In this document: positions 7,917-15,836 of the stretch, piece by piece
How positions within the stretch are numbered: position 1 is the first letter of the stretch
Layout: each line of letters begins with the position of its first letter
NCBI RefSeq assembly: GCF_900105045.1
Contig: NZ_LT629739.1
Span: 372,001 to 436,000, forward strand
Length of the DNA stretch: 64,000 bases
DNA from: Brevibacterium picturae
GTDB taxonomy: Bacteria > Actinomycetota > Actinomycetes > Actinomycetales > Brevibacteriaceae
Direction: 5' to 3'
Translations under genes and position numbers: made by a program
The notes under the pieces: generated by a model
Database searches by the model: none
What the model saw: the letters and a program-made list of their open reading frames with translations, nothing else
What the model was told of the DNA's origin: nothing

Positions 7917-8870
7917 TCACATCAGTCCGTTTTCTTGCAGAAAGACCTTCGCCACTTGGGCGGGGTCGATCCTGTTGATGGCAGAGGCCTCGTTGAGAGC
8001 CTGGATGGCGTCGATCGTCAGAAGCGAATGGAGGGTGTTGAGGAACTCGGGTGCATCGGCATCAAGGTCATCGAACACGTCGTCCCTGATCAGAGGCACC
8101 ACGTTCTGGAACCCAAAGAGTTTCTTGTCATCTTCGAGTACTACCAGATCAGACCTGAGCAGCTGCGGGTCGGTGGTGAACACGTCTGCTGCTTGGATCT
8201 CGCCGCGCTCGATCGCCTGATAGTTCAATCCGATGCTCAGAGTCTTGAGTTCCATATTGTCAAGCCCATAGGTTTCGACGATTCCCTCATACCCGATCGC
8301 CCCGGAGACATTGTCCGGGTAGGTCGAGTAGATGAAGTCTCCGATGCCCTTGAGGTCAGAGACCTTCTCCAATCCATGCTCATCGGCAAATTCTTGGCGC
8401 ACAGCGATCGCGTTCTTGTTCTCGAACGGAGTTGCCTGAAGTGTGGTCACTCCATGCTCGCTCTCCCACTTCTTGGCGATGTCATAGGTTTCCTCAGCCG
8501 TGCCCAATGCGGTGTCCGTGCCGGCCCAGTTCACCACGATGACTCCGGTGTATTCGGGGTAGACGTCGATCTGACCCGATTGGAGCGCCGTATTGATGAT
8601 GTCACTGGAGCCGACATTCGTCTTCAGATCCACCTGGTATCCGCGGGCTCGCAGTCCTTGAGCGTAGAGTTCGCCCATGATCCAGCTTTCGGCGAATCCT
8701 TTGGACCCGACTGTGATCCTCCGGCCGGCGGCACCGGATTTAGTTCCGCCTAAGTTCGCAGTGGTAGCAGTACACCCGCTCACCGTGGCCGCTGCCAGTC
8801 CTGCGCCGAGGGCGCCGAGCGTTCCCAGCGCTCGACGCCGATTGAGTGTGTGACTAATCAATTTGCGCAT
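7917..8870 (-). CDS. Substrate-binding lipoprotein for quaternary-ammonium-type solute
   Basis: A 317-residue solute-binding protein of the OpuAC/OsmF family. The N-terminus NRRRALGTLGALGAGLAAAT ends in the lipobox VSGC (Cys ~33), so it is exported (the RRR stretch hints at the Tat route) and lipid-anchored on the outer face of the membrane. The mature part begins with ITVGSKGFAESWIMGELYAQ and contains YPEYTG, both typical of glycine betaine/choline/carnitine receptors. It lies six bases after the hydrolase gene and just before the ATPase gene, as part of the same operon. Confidence 0.9.
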   Translation of the reverse strand: MRKLISHTLNRRRALGTLGALGAGLAAATVSGCTATTANLGGTKSGAAGRRITVGSKGFAESWIMGELYAQGLRARGYQVDLKTNVGSSDIINTALQSGQIDVYPEYTGVIVVNWAGTDTALGTAEETYDIAKKWESEHGVTTLQATPFENKNAIAVRQEFADEHGLEKVSDLKGIGDFIYSTYPDNVSGAIGYEGIVETYGLDNMELKTLSIGLNYQAIERGEIQAADVFTTDPQLLRSDLVVLEDDKKLFGFQNVVPLIRDDVFDDLDADAPEFLNTLHSLLTIDAIQALNEASAINRIDPAQVAKVFLQENGLM

Positions 8871-8876
8871 GAGGAC

Positions 8877-11078
8877 TCAGTTCAGCTCGCGAGGGATGCT
8901 CTTCGTGGTCGTTCTTGAGTGGAACTGCTTGCCGTTCTTATACGCGACAAGTTCATTGGTGACGAGGAAGTTGACTGTGTCACCACTCATTGTGCTCCGC
9001 GTCCGCAGCTCGACATCCCAGCCATGATCGTCGCTGGTGAGCGCGCCTGCGTCAGCCTGCTCCAGCAGTGCCTGGTCGCCGACAGGATCTGCGAGCGCGG
9101 GCCTGCGGTACCGAATCACCCGTTCGCAGATGGCGGTCGGCGAGAGCGGATCAGTTTCGTTCCGCTCGTAGGAGTCCCGTTCGAGCGTGTAGTAGAAGAG
9201 ACCGTCGCTTGTGTTCGTCTGCCAGCCCTCTGTCTCCGTAGTCACGGTGGCGCTCCGGTTGACCAGGTCTGACTGCAGATTGCGAGTCATTGGTACTCCG
9301 GACGCTTCAATTGTGGACACAGGAGGGTTCGGGGCTGTACCGAGGTGCGCGGTGAGTGCCTCTGTGGTGAGTGAGTCCTCATCGACCGAGGTGACACTTC
9401 GGATGGGCAGTTCGAGCTGCGGATCCTCGACGACGGTGACAACCGTCTCTTCGGGAGACGGCCAGAGAATGGGCCAAAAGCTCGCTGAAACGCTCAGCCG
9501 CAGACGATGTCCCGGTAGGAACCGATGCGCTGTCGACAGGAGCGAGAAGTCGAGGACGACGCTCTCCCCCGGTGTCAGCGCTTCGGGATGCTCGTGCGTT
9601 GAGTGGTGAGTCAGGTTGAAGAGTCCCATGGTCACGAGCCTCGAGGAGCCATCAGGAGCGACATCGCAGATCCGGGCGGCAATGACGCCGCGATCGGTGC
9701 TCGAGCTGACGGTGACCTTCATGCCCGGAGTCCCGATGATCTCCAGCCCGTCAGGCAGCTTCCAATCCGCGGTATAGGAATGCGCATCGTCGGCAGCTTG
9801 ATCTCCGGCCATGCCTGCTGCTGCACCGAACTGCAGCCAGCTGCCGGCGTTGTAGCCGATAAGTTCCGTGCTTCGCAGTTGTCTGGGTCCGGCCAGCACC
9901 GAGCCCTCGGCCTTCCAAATCGTGTCCTCGATCTGCGGTGAGGGCCAAGAGTTCTCTGCGATCCATCGTCCAGGTCGATTCTCACGGTCCGAGTGGACGG
10001 GAGCACTGTCGGGGACGTATACCCGCAGCTGAGGCTGGTCCTTGACTCCGTTGTCGATTCCGCTCATCCACTGGTCCCACCAGCGCACGGCTTCGGAGAT
10101 GAAGTCGATTCCCGGCCCCGGTGCCGCCTGGTGCGGATAGTTGTGCGCCCAGGGCCCCAGCAGTGCGTGGACCGGTGGGTACTCGGGATTCGACTCTCGC
10201 TGCTCGTTCGCATTCTCCATGAGTCGGAACAGGGTCGTGCGGTATTCGTCGAGGAGGCCGCCGACGGCAAGGATGGGAACTTGGATAGCCTCCGGGGTTT
10301 CACACACTGACGCGTGTTTCCAGTATTCATCGCGGCGCTGGTGGCCCAGCCAATCATTGATGTTGACGGGGGCTTCGTCGATGCGACGCTTCCAGTCCTC
10401 GTCCCAGCCTTCGCCCATGATCGCTGGATCCTGCGGGCGCGCGTTGTACCCCCACATGGTCGAGGCCCAAGACAGCATCTGGTCGCCGACGATGGCGCCG
10501 CCGTTGTAATGAACGTCGTCGGCATAGCGATCGTCGGTGGAGCAGATCGTAATGATTGCAGCCAGCTCCGGGGGCCGGAGGGCGGCAAGTTGCAGGCCGT
10601 TGAACCCGCCCCAGGATTTCCCTATCACGCCGGCTTTGCCATTCGACCACGGCTGTGCCGCGATCCATCTGAGGACCTGGAGCCCGTCATCGAGTTCGGT
10701 TTCGGAGTATTCGTCCGTCATGACGCCTGTCGAATCTCCGCATCCGCGCAGATCAACGCGGATACTGGCGTAGCCCGCGCGAGCGAATTCAGGATGGATA
10801 GTCTGATCGCGCCCCGCGGTCATATCGTTCTTACGGTAAGGAATGTACTCCAGAACAGCTGGAACCGCGTTATCTCCAAGGTCGTCCGGCAACCAGATTC
10901 GGGCGGCCAGTTCGACACCGTCTGCGAGTGGGATGCGGGTGTGCTCAATGACGTCGACGCCCCGTGGATTCGTCCGATAGCGTTCGGCGGGCTCGTTCTC
11001 ATTGTCGGCGTTGGGGTTACCCACTGCATCGGTAGATAGTTCTGCATGTGTGTGCTGATGCGAAGAAGTTGTTGCCAT
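8877..11078 (-). CDS. CocE/NonD-family alpha/beta hydrolase
   Basis: A 733-residue serine hydrolase of the X-Pro dipeptidyl-peptidase/cocaine-esterase (S15) group, cytoplasmic, with no signal peptide. The nucleophile elbow is VIGKSWGGFNG (Ser155); an oxyanion Tyr candidate is in VLEYIPYRKND (~76-86). The C-terminal part contains the jelly-roll (X-Pro-C) region with LTPGESVVLDFSL and FLPGHRLRLSVSASFWP. Length is somewhat above the 550-660 usual for CocE, with an added C-terminal domain. It is the first gene of the importer operon, suggesting that the importer brings in an ester or amide that this enzyme cleaves. That link is inferred from gene order. Confidence 0.88.
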   Translation of the reverse strand: MATTSSHQHTHAELSTDAVGNPNADNENEPAERYRTNPRGVDVIEHTRIPLADGVELAARIWLPDDLGDNAVPAVLEYIPYRKNDMTAGRDQTIHPEFARAGYASIRVDLRGCGDSTGVMTDEYSETELDDGLQVLRWIAAQPWSNGKAGVIGKSWGGFNGLQLAALRPPELAAIITICSTDDRYADDVHYNGGAIVGDQMLSWASTMWGYNARPQDPAIMGEGWDEDWKRRIDEAPVNINDWLGHQRRDEYWKHASVCETPEAIQVPILAVGGLLDEYRTTLFRLMENANEQRESNPEYPPVHALLGPWAHNYPHQAAPGPGIDFISEAVRWWDQWMSGIDNGVKDQPQLRVYVPDSAPVHSDRENRPGRWIAENSWPSPQIEDTIWKAEGSVLAGPRQLRSTELIGYNAGSWLQFGAAAGMAGDQAADDAHSYTADWKLPDGLEIIGTPGMKVTVSSSTDRGVIAARICDVAPDGSSRLVTMGLFNLTHHSTHEHPEALTPGESVVLDFSLLSTAHRFLPGHRLRLSVSASFWPILWPSPEETVVTVVEDPQLELPIRSVTSVDEDSLTTEALTAHLGTAPNPPVSTIEASGVPMTRNLQSDLVNRSATVTTETEGWQTNTSDGLFYYTLERDSYERNETDPLSPTAICERVIRYRRPALADPVGDQALLEQADAGALTSDDHGWDVELRTRSTMSGDTVNFLVTNELVAYKNGKQFHSRTTTKSIPRELN

Positions 11079-11089
11079 AATGACCGACG

Positions 11090-11103
11090 GTAACAGGGGT
11101 TAC
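11090..11103. promoter_or_regulatory. Small dyad upstream of the hydrolase-importer operon
   Basis: GTAAC-AGGG-GTTAC, a perfect 5-bp dyad, sits 12 bases upstream of the hydrolase ATG (minus strand) inside the 161-bp divergent gap. It could be an operator in the leader. The arms are short, so chance is possible. Confidence 0.3.
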
Positions 11104-11239
11104 TGCATGGCCGTTCAGTGGTTTCGGACAGTGATATTGCTTCCCAATCGCGGCACCTGTTATCGCGACACCGGTGAGCGGGCACCTGGCTCCACCTGCA
11201 TTCGGAGACTATCCTCGGACTCAGGAGGTGGCCCACCCT

Positions 11240-12067
11240 ATGAGCCCGCTGACGAATGTGACGATCTGCCGGACCTGCGGTGTCGAGACGACCACGCCAC
11301 CGCCTCAGCTGTGTCCGATCTGTGCCGATGAGCGCCAGTGGGTGCCGGAGACCGGTCAGAAGTGGACGACGCGCGAGGAACTTGAGTCAGAGCGACACAG
11401 TATCTCGATCACCGAGCGCGAACCCGGGCTCTTCGCCCTGCGAGTGGAGCCGAAGCTCGGCATCGGGCAGACGTGCTACCTAGCCCAAACCGAACATGGC
11501 AACCTGCTCTTCGACGTCCCGCCCTACATCGACGACAAGGTTGTCGCTGCGGTCACGGCACTGGGCGGAGTTCACGCCATCGCTGCCAGCCATCCCCACA
11601 TGTTCGGTCTGCAGCTCGAGTGGAGTGCCGCCTTCGAGGGGGCTGAAATCTTTGTTTGTCGGGCCGACGCCGAATGGGTCCAACGAGACGGTCCGAACAT
11701 CTGGCGCTACTACCGCGAAGCCAGGCCTCTTCCCGGGACGATCGTACTGCGGACCGGGGGCCACTTCGCAGGGAGTGCGGTGGCCCTGTGGGCCGGTCAG
11801 GATGACGTCGGCGTCATGCTCAGTGGGGATACGATCGGGCCCGTCGCCCGCGATGGTTGGGTGACGTTCATGCGCAGCTTCCCCAACTACCTGCCCCTGT
11901 CGGCGAGAGTCGTCAGACGCATCGCCGCCTCGGTGGCTGACCTCGATTTCGATCGCATGTACGGCAACTTCGGGCAGACGATCCGGGCCGGGGCCAAGGA
12001 CGCGGTGGCAACATCTGCCGAACGCTACGCGCAGTGGGTGTCAGGTGTTCACGACGATCTCACCTGA
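11240..12067 (+). CDS. MBL-fold protein with N-terminal zinc ribbon
   Basis: A 275-residue protein. The N-terminus carries two Cys pairs (CRTCG and CPICADE, about residues 11-31) that look like a rubredoxin/zinc-ribbon knuckle, followed by a metallo-beta-lactamase-like fold (LFDVPPYID; HPHMFG; GHFAGSAVALWAG; VMLSGDTIG). The usual HxHxDH metal motif is reduced to SHPHMFG, so the active metal centre may be altered or lost. The ATG at 11240 is preceded by AGGAGG, 11 bases away, and is preferred over an upstream in-frame start. It is divergent from the hydrolase-importer operon. Function unknown. Confidence 0.78.
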   Translation: MSPLTNVTICRTCGVETTTPPPQLCPICADERQWVPETGQKWTTREELESERHSISITEREPGLFALRVEPKLGIGQTCYLAQTEHGNLLFDVPPYIDDKVVAAVTALGGVHAIAASHPHMFGLQLEWSAAFEGAEIFVCRADAEWVQRDGPNIWRYYREARPLPGTIVLRTGGHFAGSAVALWAGQDDVGVMLSGDTIGPVARDGWVTFMRSFPNYLPLSARVVRRIAASVADLDFDRMYGNFGQTIRAGAKDAVATSAERYAQWVSGVHDDLT

Positions 12068-12131
12068 GGCTGTGCTCATCTGAGGCGATAATCGCCGAGC
12101 TTGTGATCGCCGAGGTTGCCGTGCGAGTGCT

Positions 12132-13283
12132 TCAGCGTGAGCGGAACTGCGCGGTGACCGGGCAGTCGAAGGGGTCGGCCTGGCCCAGTCCGACCCGGTT
12201 GAGGTAGCGGACGATGATGCCGAATGATTCGAAGAGAGTCGTCTCCGTGTACTTGATGTCCTTCTGCGCACAGTATTCGCGGACCATGGGCTGGACTTTG
12301 TGCAGATTGACGCTGGGCATGCTGGGGAACAGATGGTGTTCGATCTGGTAATTCAGTCCGCCCATGAGGAAGCCCATCGGGCGGCCGCCGGAGATGTTGC
12401 GTGACATCAATGTCTGGCGACGCAGGAAGTCGATCTTGACGTCCTTGGGAACGATCGGCTGGCCCTTGTGGTTAGGAGCGAACGAGCCGCCCATGTGCAC
12501 ACCGAAGACCATGACCTGGACGATGAAGAAGACGCTGCCGATAAGGGGGCCTGCGGCCCAGATGGCGATGAGCGGGAATCCGATGATGCGGATGGCAATG
12601 AGGACGCCTTCGGTCCAGCGGCGCTTGATCGAGGACTGTCCCTTGATGATGGCCTTGACCGAGTTCACGTGCAGCTGCAGACCGGCCAGGGTCAGCAGCG
12701 GGAAGAAGAACCAGCCCTGACGCGCAGCGAGCCATTTCGACAGGCCGGTGCGCTCCCGGGCATCTTCGGCCGTGAAGACCAGAGCGCCCGGTGCAATGTC
12801 ACCGTCGACGCCTGCCTTGTTCGGGTTGGCGTGGTGAAGTGCGTTGTGCTTCTTCAGCCACCAGCCGTAGCTGAGGCCGATGAACAGGTTGCCGATGATG
12901 GTTGAGACCCATTCCCCGACCTTGCCGTTGGTGAAGATCTGACGGTGCGCCGCATCGTGGGCGACATACGCCGTCTGAGTGAAGAGGATCCCGAAGACGA
13001 CTGCTGTGGCCATCTGCCACCAGCTTTCGCCGATGAGGAAGAGCATGGCGAAGGCGACGATGTAGGAGAGTCCGATGAGGACGAAGCGCAGGGTGTTCCA
13101 GCCGGGGCGGCGTGCCAGCAGACCGGCCTCTTTGACCTGGGCCATCAGCGCACTGAAGTCGCTGGTGAACTCCTGCTTGTCGGTGCCGCGATTGGCTCGC
13201 CTTCGCTCGAGCACCTCAGCCCTTGATTCTTTCCCAAGAGGGGGTGTCGGCAGGGGCCTATTCACGACATCGACTGGTTCCAT
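12132..13283 (-). CDS. Membrane fatty-acid (acyl-CoA) desaturase
   Basis: A 383-residue integral-membrane di-iron desaturase that introduces a double bond into fatty acyl chains, probably for membrane fluidity. The three histidine boxes are HDAAHRQ (~110), HNALHHANPN (~148) and QIEHHLFP (~310), with hydrophobic hairpins between them (GLSYIVAFAMLFLIG; TAVVFGILFTQTAYVAH). It resembles DesA3-like actinobacterial enzymes. No clear Shine-Dalgarno precedes the ATG at 13283. It stands alone, convergent with the MBL gene and upstream of nothing else in its direction. Confidence 0.93.
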   Translation of the reverse strand: MEPVDVVNRPLPTPPLGKESRAEVLERRRANRGTDKQEFTSDFSALMAQVKEAGLLARRPGWNTLRFVLIGLSYIVAFAMLFLIGESWWQMATAVVFGILFTQTAYVAHDAAHRQIFTNGKVGEWVSTIIGNLFIGLSYGWWLKKHNALHHANPNKAGVDGDIAPGALVFTAEDARERTGLSKWLAARQGWFFFPLLTLAGLQLHVNSVKAIIKGQSSIKRRWTEGVLIAIRIIGFPLIAIWAAGPLIGSVFFIVQVMVFGVHMGGSFAPNHKGQPIVPKDVKIDFLRRQTLMSRNISGGRPMGFLMGGLNYQIEHHLFPSMPSVNLHKVQPMVREYCAQKDIKYTETTLFESFGIIVRYLNRVGLGQADPFDCPVTAQFRSR

Positions 13284-13340
13284 ACTACTTACGGTACGAG
13301 GCGGACCGTCTCCCTGGCATCACCCCAGAGCACCGTATTT

Positions 13341-13364
13341 CACCCCGTACCCCGGTAGGGGGTG
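13341..13364. terminator. Hairpin after the two-component operon
   Basis: CACCCCGTACC and GGTAGGGGGTG pair over 10 of 11 positions just beyond the response-regulator stop. The loop is only two bases as drawn, so the top pairs would open. It probably ends the minus-strand operon. Confidence 0.5.
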
Positions 13365-13369
13365 ATTCG

Positions 13370-14128
13370 TCAGACCTGTGCGCCGGGGACCACGAGGCCT
13401 GATTCGTAGGCGGCGATGACCGCTTGAGCGCGATCTCGGGCATCGAGTTTGTAGAGGATTCGTGACACATGGGTCTTGACCGTCTGCACGGCGATGAATA
13501 GTGAGGCGGCGATCTCTGTGTTCGTCTCACCGCGGGCCACCAGCACCAAGATCTCGCGTTCACGGTCGGTGAGATCTGGCAGGGCCGCAGAGTTCGAAGT
13601 CTGTGGTCCTGCAGCGAAATGCTCGATGACGCGGCGGGTGACGCTCGGGGCCAGCAGTCCCTCCCCCGAGGCCACCACCCTTACCGCCTCGGCGAGTTCG
13701 TTGGGTGGGGCATCTTTGAGGAGGAAGCCGCTGGCTCCGGCACGGATCGCATCGAAGACATAGTCGTCGATGTCGAAGGTCGTGAGCATGATGATACGCG
13801 GAACGTCGTCGACGATGGCGTTCGAATCCGTAGCAGACGGTATCGATGTCGGCGCTCGCGGATTCGTCGCCTGCGACTCCGGCGTCTGCGGGTTCGTCGC
13901 CGGCCGAGACCTGGCCGCCAGGATTTCACGGGTGGCTTCGATCCCGTCGAGTTCGGGCATGCGCACGTCCATAAGGACGATGTCGGGATTCAGCTCGGCG
14001 ACGAGGCTGACGCAGTCGACGCCGTCCTGCGCCTGGCCCACCACCTCGATGTCGGGGTGCGCGTCAAGCAGCGCGGCAAATCCTGCTCGAACCATTGCCT
14101 GATCATCGGCAATCACGATGCGAATCAC
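13370..14128 (-). CDS. NarL/LuxR-type response regulator with receiver insert
   Basis: A 252-residue DNA-binding response regulator. The phospho-acceptor is Asp54 (IVLMDVRMPE), the acidic pocket is ADDQ (~7-10), and the C-terminal GerE helix-turn-helix is LTDREREILVLVARGETNTE with IAASLFIAVQTVKTHVSRIL (~190-235). The receiver carries an extra Pro/Thr/Asn-rich stretch of about 35 residues between helix 3 and strand 4 (after EILAARSRP, before PRIIMLTTFD), making it longer than the usual ~215 residues. The GTG start overlaps the kinase stop as GTGA. Partner of the kinase just upstream; targets unknown. Confidence 0.9.
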   Translation of the reverse strand: MIRIVIADDQAMVRAGFAALLDAHPDIEVVGQAQDGVDCVSLVAELNPDIVLMDVRMPELDGIEATREILAARSRPATNPQTPESQATNPRAPTSIPSATDSNAIVDDVPRIIMLTTFDIDDYVFDAIRAGASGFLLKDAPPNELAEAVRVVASGEGLLAPSVTRRVIEHFAAGPQTSNSAALPDLTDREREILVLVARGETNTEIAASLFIAVQTVKTHVSRILYKLDARDRAQAVIAAYESGLVVPGAQV

Positions 14129-15543
14129 GCGTTGCTCCTCTCATCGCCCTGCGCTTGATCTGATGTGTCGCCTGCGGCTCTGTTGTCGGCGCCGACTTCC
14201 CGACCGTCGGGCTTGTGCGAGTCGCTGTCAGGCGCATCCGCTTTGGGCCAATCAGCCTTGCGCGAATCTGACTTGTGCGAATCGGCCTGGTGCGAATCAG
14301 CTTTGTGCGCGTCGGCCACGGCCAGCGGCAACACTGCTTCGACTTCGAAACTGCCGTCATTGCGCCCGCCGGTGCGGAGTTCTCCTCCGACAGAGGCGGC
14401 ACGTTCGCGCATACCGATGAGGCCCTGATGACGGTGGATTTCGTTCTTCGCCGCCTCCGAAGGACCTTGTCCAGCAGTGTTGACGACGTTGATCCACAGT
14501 GCTGTTCCATCGCTGTCGACCTTGATGTGGATCTGGGATTCGGTGGCGTGGCGGATGGCGTTGCTCAGTGCTTCCTGGACGATGCGGTATCCGGCCAATC
14601 CGGTGCTGTCGCGCAGGCTGCGATCGAGCGGTCCCCCGCTGCGTTCCATCGTGACGTTGACTCCGGCCTGTTGGGCCTTCTTCACCAGACCTTCGATCTC
14701 GTAGAATTTCGGCTGGGGTGCAAGCTGCTGGCTCGAATCGTCATTGCGCAGCACACTCAACAACCCTCGCATCTCGGTGAGGGCATTCCGGGCAGAGACC
14801 GAGATGTCTTCGAATTCTTTCTCCACGTCCGCGTCGATGCTGGGATGGCGGAACGGTGCGCTCGAGGCCTGGATGTTGATGATCGACATGCTGTGGGCGA
14901 CGATGTCATGCAATTCGCGAGCAATCCGCGACTTCTCCTCGACCACGACGCGCTTCGAATGTTCCTCAGCGGTGTTCTCCTGTTCCTGCAGAAGCTGCGA
15001 TCGGATCAGATGCCACTGCTGGACGATGACTGCAGCTACGTAGAATCCCCCGGCAATGCAAGAGAAGACGACGATGTTGACGATCGAAGAATCCGGCCTG
15101 CTCTCGGGGTACTGCAGGTAGCCGAAGACGGCGGCTGCCGCGGAGATCGCGATGCTCGCCAGCAGCGCGGCCAGCGCCACCCCCCAGTGGGCGCGGAGTC
15201 CGATGATGAGGATGATGAGGATCTGGGTGATCATCATCGGCACCATCCAGGGCCACGGAGCACCCGAGAGGTAGGGACCCAGCAACGGTAATACACCGCA
15301 GGCGATGACGGAGACGATCGCACCGAAGAGCGGACGCAGCATCGACAGCGGCATCGACCCCGCGTGGATCACTACGACGATGAATGCCAGTGCGACAGGA
15401 GCTTCATGGACTCCCACCGCGATCGACGATTCGACGGCAAGCATCACGATGGCAGCGAGGATCACTGCCACCCAGGCCAAGGCCTCAGGGTTGAATCTGC
15501 GGTCCGGTGGCAGGAATCTGTCGAACAGCTTGCTGAACAGCAC
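14125..15543 (-). CDS. Sensor histidine kinase (HisKA_3 type) with repeat tail
   Basis: A 472-residue membrane sensor kinase. Five or six membrane helices span about residues 20-180, followed by a coiled segment and the dimerisation/phosphotransfer helix SRIARELHDIVAHSMSI (His212), then the HATPase domain (GYRIVQEALSNAIRHA; QGLIGMRERAASVGG). The C-terminal ~60 residues are a low-complexity tail with seven pentapeptide repeats of the DSHKA type. I chose the GTG at 15543, which has AAGGAG 11 bases upstream, over an earlier GTG without one. It is co-transcribed with the response regulator (GTGA overlap). The signal sensed is unknown. Confidence 0.87.
   Translation of the reverse strand: MLFSKLFDRFLPPDRRFNPEALAWVAVILAAIVMLAVESSIAVGVHEAPVALAFIVVVIHAGSMPLSMLRPLFGAIVSVIACGVLPLLGPYLSGAPWPWMVPMMITQILIILIIGLRAHWGVALAALLASIAISAAAAVFGYLQYPESRPDSSIVNIVVFSCIAGGFYVAAVIVQQWHLIRSQLLQEQENTAEEHSKRVVVEEKSRIARELHDIVAHSMSIINIQASSAPFRHPSIDADVEKEFEDISVSARNALTEMRGLLSVLRNDDSSQQLAPQPKFYEIEGLVKKAQQAGVNVTMERSGGPLDRSLRDSTGLAGYRIVQEALSNAIRHATESQIHIKVDSDGTALWINVVNTAGQGPSEAAKNEIHRHQGLIGMRERAASVGGELRTGGRNDGSFEVEAVLPLAVADAHKADSHQADSHKSDSRKADWPKADAPDSDSHKPDGREVGADNRAAGDTSDQAQGDERSNA
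14206..14310. repeat. Seven 15-bp tandem repeats in the kinase tail
   Basis: Seven consecutive 15-bp units, such as ATCAGCCTTGCGCGA and ATCTGACTTGTGCGA, encode on the minus strand DAHKA, DSHQA, DSHKS, DSRKA, DWPKA, DAPDS and DSHKP. Units are imperfect at the DNA level but keep frame. Confidence 0.88.
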
Positions 15544-15644
15544 GAATTCCGATTCTCCTTCTGCGGCGAGGCCGACCCGACCGGTCGAGCCACCTGGCAC
15601 ACTTCGTCAGTGCGACAGTAGCAAACACGACTATGCGTCCCTTG

Positions 15645-15707
15645 AGAATTGCCTTGAATGAGAATTGCTTTGCATCAGAATCGCCTTGCACGAGAGCTGC
15701 CTGCACG
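15645..15707. repeat. Four degenerate 16-bp direct repeats upstream of the kinase gene
   Basis: Units AGAATTGCCTTGAATG, AGAATTGCTTTGCATC, AGAATCGCCTTGCACG and a 15-bp AGAGCTGCCTGCACG lie head to tail in the 293-bp gap before the kinase start (15543). The rest of the gap shows no gene. The repeats could be protein-binding sites or only slippage products. Confidence 0.7.
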
Positions 15708-15836
15708 AGGCTCCGTGCCCTGAATGATCCCGGCAGTGAGGTTTCAGATCCACGCGACAAGCGATCTGTCTTCAGCACCGGATTGCTGGAGTCCAGACAG
15801 GGCCGATCACGCTTGGCCTGGATCGATTCGTCCTAA

